From NCBI GenBank assembly GCA_030141605.1, contig JAQGDQ010000143.1:126001-190000 (forward strand): 64,000 nucleotides of DNA, written 5' to 3'. Below, one piece after another: positions 58,402 through 64,000 of this stretch (its first letter is position 1; each line of letters begins with the position of its first letter). The position numbers and the translations under genes are program-made. Under the pieces are notes generated by a model. That model was given only the letters and a program-made list of their open reading frames with translations. It searched no databases and had not been told where the DNA came from. Origin of the DNA: Tubiluchus corallicola. Taxonomy: Eukaryota; Priapulida; Priapulimorpha; Priapulimorphida; Tubiluchidae.

Positions 58402-59403
58402 TCAACATCATCAACAACACCATCGTCATCATTAACATTATCATTATAAAAAAAACTTGTACATGCAGTCCAAATTGATAGTAAATACATAGCAGATTAG
58501 CAAGAACAAAACCAAAAAACGAAACATATTACATTGGTTATGTTATTACATCGGATGGTTTTGCGCCCTTTTTTCTTCTGCCTCCTGACACTACTGCTCA
58601 GTTTTGAGTGTAGAGTGTTGTTACCGTAACACTCTCGATTTGGTGAGAAGGATTGTTATTTCTTATTTCTTAATTAAATTTGTGATTGTTGTTGTTATCG
58701 TCCCTGTAGACGAAAACAGGAATCTTAAGGTACGACTCCATATGTACATAATGCGTGATGCATAATACGTTATCCGTAGTGCGTATACAATAGTTCACGT
58801 TTAAACAGCCTTAGCCTGTTTCATTGACATCATAATACCCAAAATGTGAAGATAACTACCGACTGCGAATATACACTGTAATTATGTTTATCTTTCTTAG
58901 TCGAGTTGTATTTCTTAAAAGGTTTCTACAAAGAGACCTATGCAAACATGCGTCAGAACAATGAAACTAAGTGTCTTTTGAAGCCACCGTTCTTATGCCC
59001 AATTCTACAGAATTACAGCTTCGACCGTGTCAAGTCAAATTTGAAGTAATGTGAATAAGCCATCTTTGTCTCAGTACTTTGTATTTATATAAAGTTTTGT
59101 TTTTGCTTCCTTGCAGGCGGTGCTGTTCTATTGTACAACAATCCATTAACATACCAGTATGTGTTATTGCCCTGGTTGTCGTGCGCTCTATACCAACCCT
59201 GCATTTCACCATCAGAAGCCAAACTAGCGGGATGTAAAATGGAGAATGAGAAAACTACTAATTATTGTTGTCATCGTTTTGATCAGTCAGCTTTAGGCCT
59301 CACGTTGTACAGAGCTTTTCATTTCAATGAATCATTGTTTTTCAATCAAATTAAGCCTCATTATTATCACAAGCAAGATCAAACCGCTGCACAGTATTTT
59401 TAA
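55202..59403 (+). CDS. DUF1647-like type II membrane protein, probable glycosyltransferase-like fold
   Basis: My four-exon model is 55202-55636, 56225-56329, 57299-57524 and 59117-59403, 350 residues, GT-AG and in phase. A short cytoplasmic N-terminus is followed by a signal anchor at about 8-28 (VIRVCTLVIISIKIIIIFSS), so the protein is probably Golgi/ER luminal or extracellular. Visible motifs: PVFVTAFDKSHYIEGKGII, YDLGLTDQQ (about 135), NYAFKPSVIQ, FWMDASFRVS (about 190-199, the likely donor-site region) and CCHRFDQSAL (about 306-315), with several cysteines between (CALYQPCISP). These match the DUF1647 family, well known from nematodes and present in other invertebrates. A GT-A-like glycosyltransferase fold is inference from the WMDAS and R.DQSAL motifs. 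The alternative acceptor after ATACAG at 56231 would drop two residues. Poly(A) signals lie at 59477 and 59532. Confidence 0.85.
56460..56860 (+). pseudogene. Decayed LINE 3' coding end
   Basis: In an intron of the DUF1647-like gene, one frame reads FLYNAELWKIKV, then (after stops and a one-base shift) LLGIKWPNRIFNDDMYDVV, WSKQIQVRRLH, a stop, and IGHALRLPQESPLPIALCKA. YN.ELW, a W..RI.N.DMY segment and RRL.WIGH..RLP are the hallmark of LINE reverse-transcriptase C-terminal regions. At least three stops are present, so it is a relic. Confidence 0.82.
58354..58440. repeat. (GTC/ATC)n trinucleotide array
   Basis: About 15 GTC units flanked by ATC-rich units. Confidence 0.95.
58728..58795. mobile_element. 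Solo end of the 51289-51712 element family
   Basis: AAGGTACGACTCCATATGTA followed by CATAATGCGTGATGCATAAT matches the right terminus of the 51.3-kb element read in reverse (AAGGTAGACTCCATACGTAC, then GATGCGTGATGCG). No matching second end is visible nearby. Confidence 0.6.
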
Positions 59404-60109
59404 TTATTTAACTGGTGAACAGCATTTTAATTAAGACGATTGCAAAGTAATGAGTTTTAACCGTGCTGATAGTATAAATAAACCTACCTGTAAACGTTGT
59501 AAGTATGATGAACTGAAATTAATTAATGCAAAATAAATTTCACATTTCATTATAGGCTCTGCAAGTCACAAACCAATTTAAAATTTCCAATTGTCAGTTT
59601 GGTCAAGCTAGGTACATATAGGACAATCTTGTGATATAATGGTGATGGCCTTTAACACCAAGGTGACATTCTTGTCAATAGTGCTTGCCACAATATTGCC
59701 TTTCACACAAATATGGTTTTAAAAGGCTATTAAATGTAGCTTTATTCAATCATTTTCTGATAATCTTCAAATCAAAATTACAAATAATTAATACATTGTA
59801 GACTAATTGTGATAAAGATGCGACGACGGTGACGACGAAGACGGTGATGTAAATGATCACGGTGGTGACGATGATGATGAAGATGAAGGACTATATAAAA
59901 ATTAAGACTATAATAAAAGTCATAAAAATTAAAGAACAAAATAAAACTGCGTTTACCATGTTTTTATCTTTGCCAAAGAAATTCCTTATTATGAATTTTT
60001 AATCCAGTTAATGAATTTGTGAACAATTAAAATGATTAATTTTTCATAATTGCTTGACAATTATAACTTTAAAAGAATAAATGTATATAAGATATATTTA
60101 GTCCTTATG

Positions 60110-60540
60110 AAAATATTTGGTCACAAAGGTGGAACCGACTCCAAAAAAGATCCGCATTGCTGTGTAGCCCTATTCTTCCTCGCTTCGAAGAGCTATATAT
60201 CTCCTTCCAAGACCCCTTCTGGCGCTACTAGATTTCTTTTCATGTGGTGTTCGGTCAAAATTTCGAAAACGTCGGGAGTTATGTCCAGGAGAACGCCCGT
60301 CCCGCGACGCCCTGGCCTCCTGCGAATTCTAAATGCGCCTATAACACCCACCGTTGAACGGGGGGCTACCCAAATGCATCCTAGCGCCGCCCCGGCAATT
60401 TCCCGTTCTCTAGAAATAAGAGGTATGCGTTTTGCAAAAAACGGGCCATTTTTGGAAGTTTTTCGCTTCCCGTTCCACCCGATGGGCCCGATTCGAAAAA
60501 TAAACACCAGGTGAAAATCTGTGGGAGGAGACCTTTCATT
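60110..60540. other. GC-rich segment with overlapping open frames, unknown origin
   Basis: Base composition changes sharply from the AT-rich surroundings. Both strands stay open: plus from 60050 to 60514 (154 codons from a non-ATG start) and minus from 60621 to 60193 (142 codons). Neither translation resembles a protein I know; the minus frame contains NERSPPTDFHLVF and GAALGCIWVAPRSTVGVIGA. It contains no simple repeat. A fragment of a mobile element, or foreign or contaminant DNA, is more likely than a host gene. Confidence 0.4.
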
Positions 60541-61489
60541 TGATATATAGACCACGGAAAATGATGCTGTCGTTTGTACTGAAACACCATCGGTTATATA
60601 TATATTTATATCCATATACATGTATACCTATTTGACGTTGCGATAATTTTCTTTCTTTCTCTAGGCCTGTTTAATTTTGACAACGTTGGCTCGTTAGCTC
60701 CTCTTTCGTTTTTGTTTACGTTATCAGTACGACGCACAACTGAGCTGTTGTTAGAAGACGTAGATTTTTTAAACTGTCCCGTTAGTTTTAAAAATCGGAA
60801 ACTTTAAACACGGAATGACAGTGTTTCAGTGTTATTCAAATGTAAATGGTGTATTGGTTAGCTCAAAAATGGACGGGGGATATATAAACATAGTTTATTG
60901 AGCGTAGTAGTTTTTATGCATTCTGCTGAAAAAGAGGGCATTACTTACAATGACAACAATGATAATAGCGACAATTATGTCAGTCAGGATGAGAATGAGG
61001 TTCAAATTTTTTGATGACTATAGCAACTACATGTATAATGTTAATTGTTGCAGCCATACGCATCAATATGGGGGGTGCTGCCCTCTACGAAATGCTTCGG
61101 TTTGGAAAGAGATAACAGGTGAGCAGAAAAATGATAGCCACGTTCTTGCTCACAGCAATGTTCTCTTGCGTTATCGTATTTGTTAACAACAGTGTTTTTA
61201 GTGTAGGTGCCAAAACTTGTACTTTACATACTAGCGAATAGTCATTATAGTTAAATAATTCAATTAAATTTTGTGAATTCAGCTAAGCCACACTGATAGG
61301 CATCCGTTTGTGAATCTCTTTTGTGAAGTTTGACCGACAGCCACAGGTTACCTCTTTCTTACATTTCTTGCGTTCTCTTTATTATTTCTCTTTAGAATAA
61401 ACGAGTTTGGAACGTGAATCAAATAGTGAAGGCGGTTCTGTCCACAACGCTAATTGTGATAATAATGGTAATAGCAACAGTTATAATAC

Positions 61490-61799
61490 TAATAATGATG
61501 ACGACGACGACGACAACAACAGCAACGACAACGACAGCAACGACAACAACGACAATGACAACGATAACGACAGCAACGACAACGACAACGACAACGACGA
61601 CGACGACAACAACAACAACAACAACAACAACAACATCAACAATAATAATGGTAATGGTTATGACAATGCTAATGGTAATGGTATTGACACTGGTTATAAT
61701 AATCGACAACAACGACGACGACGACAACGACGACGACGACAACAACAACAACAACAACAACAAAACAACACAACACAACACAACACAACACAACACAAC

Positions 61800-61838
<39 letters not shown>

Positions 61839-61910
61839 GCAACAATAATAATGGTAATGGTTATGACAATGCTAATGGTAATGGTATTGACACTGGTTAT
61901 AATAATTGTA
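61490..61910. repeat. Compound ACA/ACG/CAA trinucleotide array with a 66-bp direct duplication
   Basis: Long ACG, ACA and CAA trinucleotide runs. A non-repetitive 63-66 bp stretch (TGGTAATGGTTATGACAATG and what follows) occurs at 61641-61703 and again at 61844-61906, offset by exactly 203 bases, with no difference that I can see. The Asn/Thr/Gln-rich frames on both strands are repeat artefacts. Confidence 0.92.
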
Positions 61911-62134
61911 ATGGAATAATAATGATGATGGTAATATTAATTGTAAATGTTAAGAACTATGTTAATGATAACGTCAATACTAATAGTAATGATCTAACGG
62001 TAATAGTAATGGCTTCTGATATTGTTAATAGATTTCCGTAGACTTTCCAGACGAATCAAGCTGACGAATTCCTGTCATTAGATACTACCGTGCTACATAT
62101 TGCTAGTTGGATAAAAAACTACTTTTATTTTTTG

Positions 62135-62218
62135 CATCCCAGAATGGGATGTCTACTTGCTCGCTTTACCGTTCTTATGTACAGTTTGCTTTCCTACTAG
62201 CTGTTGCATTCTGGGATG
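62135..62218. promoter_or_regulatory. Inverted pair of ZNF143/SBS-like motifs
   Basis: CATCCCAGAATG at 62135-62146 and its reverse complement CATTCTGGGATG at 62207-62218. The second, reversed with flanks, reads CTATAACATCCCAGAATGCA, close to the ACTACAATTCCCAGAATGC motif bound by ZNF143/Staf in other animals. Function here is unknown. Confidence 0.3.
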
Positions 62219-62604
62219 TTATAGCTCGCTGAGCTTGTTCTTCTCAGCCTTAGCAGTTTTCTCAATATTTTCTCAATCTCGTTATTTGACGCTCCAGACG
62301 CTTATTAGTAGAAGTAGAAAGCAGACAATACTATGAGAAAGAAATGAGCTTTAATAGCTTTGATTCACGTAGATCGCAGTGCTATTACTAACAAACGTAG
62401 AACAAAACGTTTCAGTTTTTCCGTTTTCTCTTTTTGCAAATAACGTTTAACTACATGGTAAAAAGAGCACTACAAAGTGCACAATGCTAGACAGGTATGC
62501 AGTTTTTCAACGACGAAAAGTAAACTGACAAAGTTGTGAAATTAATGTTATGCAAGAAAACGGTTTTGGCTTCTAGCAATGTAGTAGTCGCTTGAAAAAC
62601 AATT

Positions 62605-63477
62605 CTAAGCATTGATGTGAAGGCAGAGCTGGCCAGAGCAGTTATTAAGTTCTTTGGATGTAAAGCCAGCTATCAGAATCCGATTACCACTTTTTGATGG
62701 AGTCACTTGCGTCTCAATCTTTGCCTTTCCTCCTGGTGGGACATCACTAACACATAAAAGATGGCTTTATATATTTAATCATAATTATCAAATAGTTAAA
62801 ATTCGTGGTTAGGGAATTAAAATTGTAACAAATAACTTCGTTGATCATACAGCAACAAAAACGAACCCGTTTTTGAGTTGTAGTGTCGATGAAAATCTAT
62901 GACTTTTCAAGCATTAGCTGGTCATTACGAACACAACTTTATAACGTTTTAAACCTCTCTATGCTCTTTATAATGAGGGAAACGCTGGCGAACTTTGCAA
63001 ACAATTACTGGGAATAGGAGCAAATTATGATGAAATTTTACATCACGTTGTTCATTTTGCTTTTCCATTTTAAAGAACAGAATTTTGAGCAAGCGTTCTG
63101 TATTCTGTAAACTTCTTCCTAGTTGGCGCAAAAATGTGCCGAAGTGTGATCACAGTATCATAAGAAAAAATAACTGAATCGTTTGAAAATTACCGCACCG
63201 ATGTTACAGAGGTTTATATAATAATAAACATCAAAAATGTTATGCTATTTCTTTAAAAGCTTTCAATGACACAGAAGTTTTAAATTAACAATTCAAAAAA
63301 ATAAATGCCGGAAAAATTTTGAGTCACTATTGTTAAAATTTACAGCAAGTCCTCTATATGCCTTCCATTTTCAGACAAATCGTTTTTTTTATTTTCAATT
63401 TCAATTTCAGTTTCTCTAACAGCTGATGATGTTTCTGGGCCACTACACTCAACAGTTAAACAGCCGTCATATACTCT
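62605..63477 (-). CDS. Transglutaminase, last two exons (C-terminal Ig-like domains), partial
   Basis: Transglutaminases crosslink proteins through glutamine-lysine isopeptide bonds. Only the 3' end is here, on the minus strand: exon 63477-63344 (VYDGCLTVECSGPETSSAVR ... GRHIEDL) and last exon 62746-62605 (DVPPGGKAKIETQV, then TPSKSGNRILIAGFTSKELN, ending GQLCLHINA and TAG). The first ends CT before a gtaaat donor and the second starts with T, so the split codon restores leucine and reads EDLLDVPPGG. The motif order DvpPG.kakIe..ltPsksG...li..F.SkeL is that of the second C-terminal beta-sandwich domain. The catalytic core (Cys-His-Asp) lies beyond the window. A weak candidate upstream exon near 63760-63830 is not included. 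This gene converges on the DUF1647-like gene. Confidence 0.85.
62747..63343 (-). other. Last intron of the transglutaminase
   Basis: A 597-base AT-rich intron, donor gtaaat and acceptor ttag on the minus strand. I see nothing else in it. Confidence 0.7.
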
Positions 63478-64000
63478 CTTAAAAAGAATTCAGATGCATA
63501 GCACTGATGATCAGCAAATCTTTATAAATGCTTTATTTTGTGTGGTGAAGACCACGTAGTAAACTGGATGATTTCTTTGTTGTTTTGCTAACATATGCCG
63601 AGTGCTTATACGTCAACGTGGCTGTTTCCCAATTATTGATGATTAGCTGACGTTTCCACTGATACTGGCATTGTTTTAACATGCAAAAATTTTTCGGGCA
63701 TAACATAAAAACCACTAAAAGCTATAAACTTGTAACTTTCGCAGCCAATGGCAAATTTATTGAAATATATCCTTCTAATTTTGTTGGAGTGAATCTAAAC
63801 TTCTGCACATTTTTTCTGCGTCACCCGGATTAAACGAAAACCGGATGGTTGTGTAAATGGTAGTTCAGAATAAAGAGTGGAAAAATACAATAGCTTTTTT
63901 TAAATCAAAGCTTAGATTAAATAATAATAATTACCTCGGATACTCAAATTTCGTTAAACTGTCAAAGCTACGCGCGGCTCAGTGAATCTACTAAGATTGG
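63478..64000. other. Right edge, upstream part of the transglutaminase
   Basis: This is probably intron plus possible undetected exons of the transglutaminase. On the minus strand RFTPTKLEGYISINLPLAAK (about 63820-63750) could be part of the first C-terminal domain, but the boundaries are not convincing. Confidence 0.3.

Larger units (their letters stand above)
57525..59116 (+). other. Intron 3 of the DUF1647-like gene
   Basis: This 1.6-kb intron contains a GTC trinucleotide array (58354-58440) and a partial copy of an inverted-repeat element (58728-58795). I see nothing else. Confidence 0.6.
59404..62604. other. Intergenic region between DUF1647-like gene and transglutaminase
   Basis: The two genes converge here. 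It holds the 3' end of the former (AATAAA at 59477 and 59532), a GC-rich segment of unknown origin (60110-60540), a compound trinucleotide array with an internal duplication (61490-61910), and an inverted pair of CATCCCAGAATG motifs (62135-62218). TTTATT at 62124-62129 may be the transglutaminase poly(A) signal read on the minus strand. No gene is evident. Confidence 0.5.

Noticed and set aside
61407-61919. Asn/Asp-rich 170-codon plus-strand frame
   Set aside because: Trinucleotide array open in several frames on both strands, with no conserved segment and no splice context.

Overview
The window is nuclear DNA of a multicellular animal, most likely an invertebrate. It is AT-rich, its genes are split by GT-AG introns of about 0.3 to 4 kb, it carries many microsatellites and decayed retroelements, and its proteins are animal families: a receptor guanylyl cyclase, a zona pellucida (ZP) membrane protein, a DUF1647-type type II membrane protein and a transglutaminase. 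I cannot name the species or phylum from the sequence.

Region 1 (about 195-36573, + strand) is one large receptor guanylyl cyclase locus. Nineteen common exons encode the membrane-proximal part of the ligand-binding domain, a transmembrane helix, a kinase-homology domain, a coiled coil and a complete cyclase domain. Upstream there is not one first exon but three (195-876, 8460-9126, 15613-16282). Each carries its own ATG, signal peptide and complete N-terminal ligand-binding segment, and each ends at the homologous point with the same phase-1 splice donor. Only one copy of exon 2 and everything after it exists. This looks like a set of interchangeable first exons giving one signalling receptor three different outer binding lobes (predicted 1054, 1049 and 1050 residues).

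Region 2 (40760-46557, +) is a nine-exon ZP-domain type I membrane protein (684 residues) with a furin-like site and a long serine-rich cytoplasmic tail. Region 3 (49483-53903, +) is a four-exon gene (635 residues) resembling the DUF3987 family, related to prokaryotic plasmid/phage primase-helicase-like proteins; its Walker A loop has lost both glycines. Region 4 (55202-59403, +) is a four-exon DUF1647-like, probably glycosyltransferase-like, protein (350 residues). Region 5 (62605-63477, -) holds the last two exons of a transglutaminase that continues past the right edge.

The introns and spacers hold a 1.36-kb fold-back element, two 204/205-bp MITEs with TTA target-site duplications (one nested in another inverted-repeat element), a tRNA-derived SINE family on both strands, four LINE relics (two reverse-transcriptase pieces, one ORF1 piece, one 3' piece), a GC-rich segment of unknown origin, and long simple repeats. 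Exon models were built by hand from splice sites, reading phase and family motifs; no transcript evidence was available.
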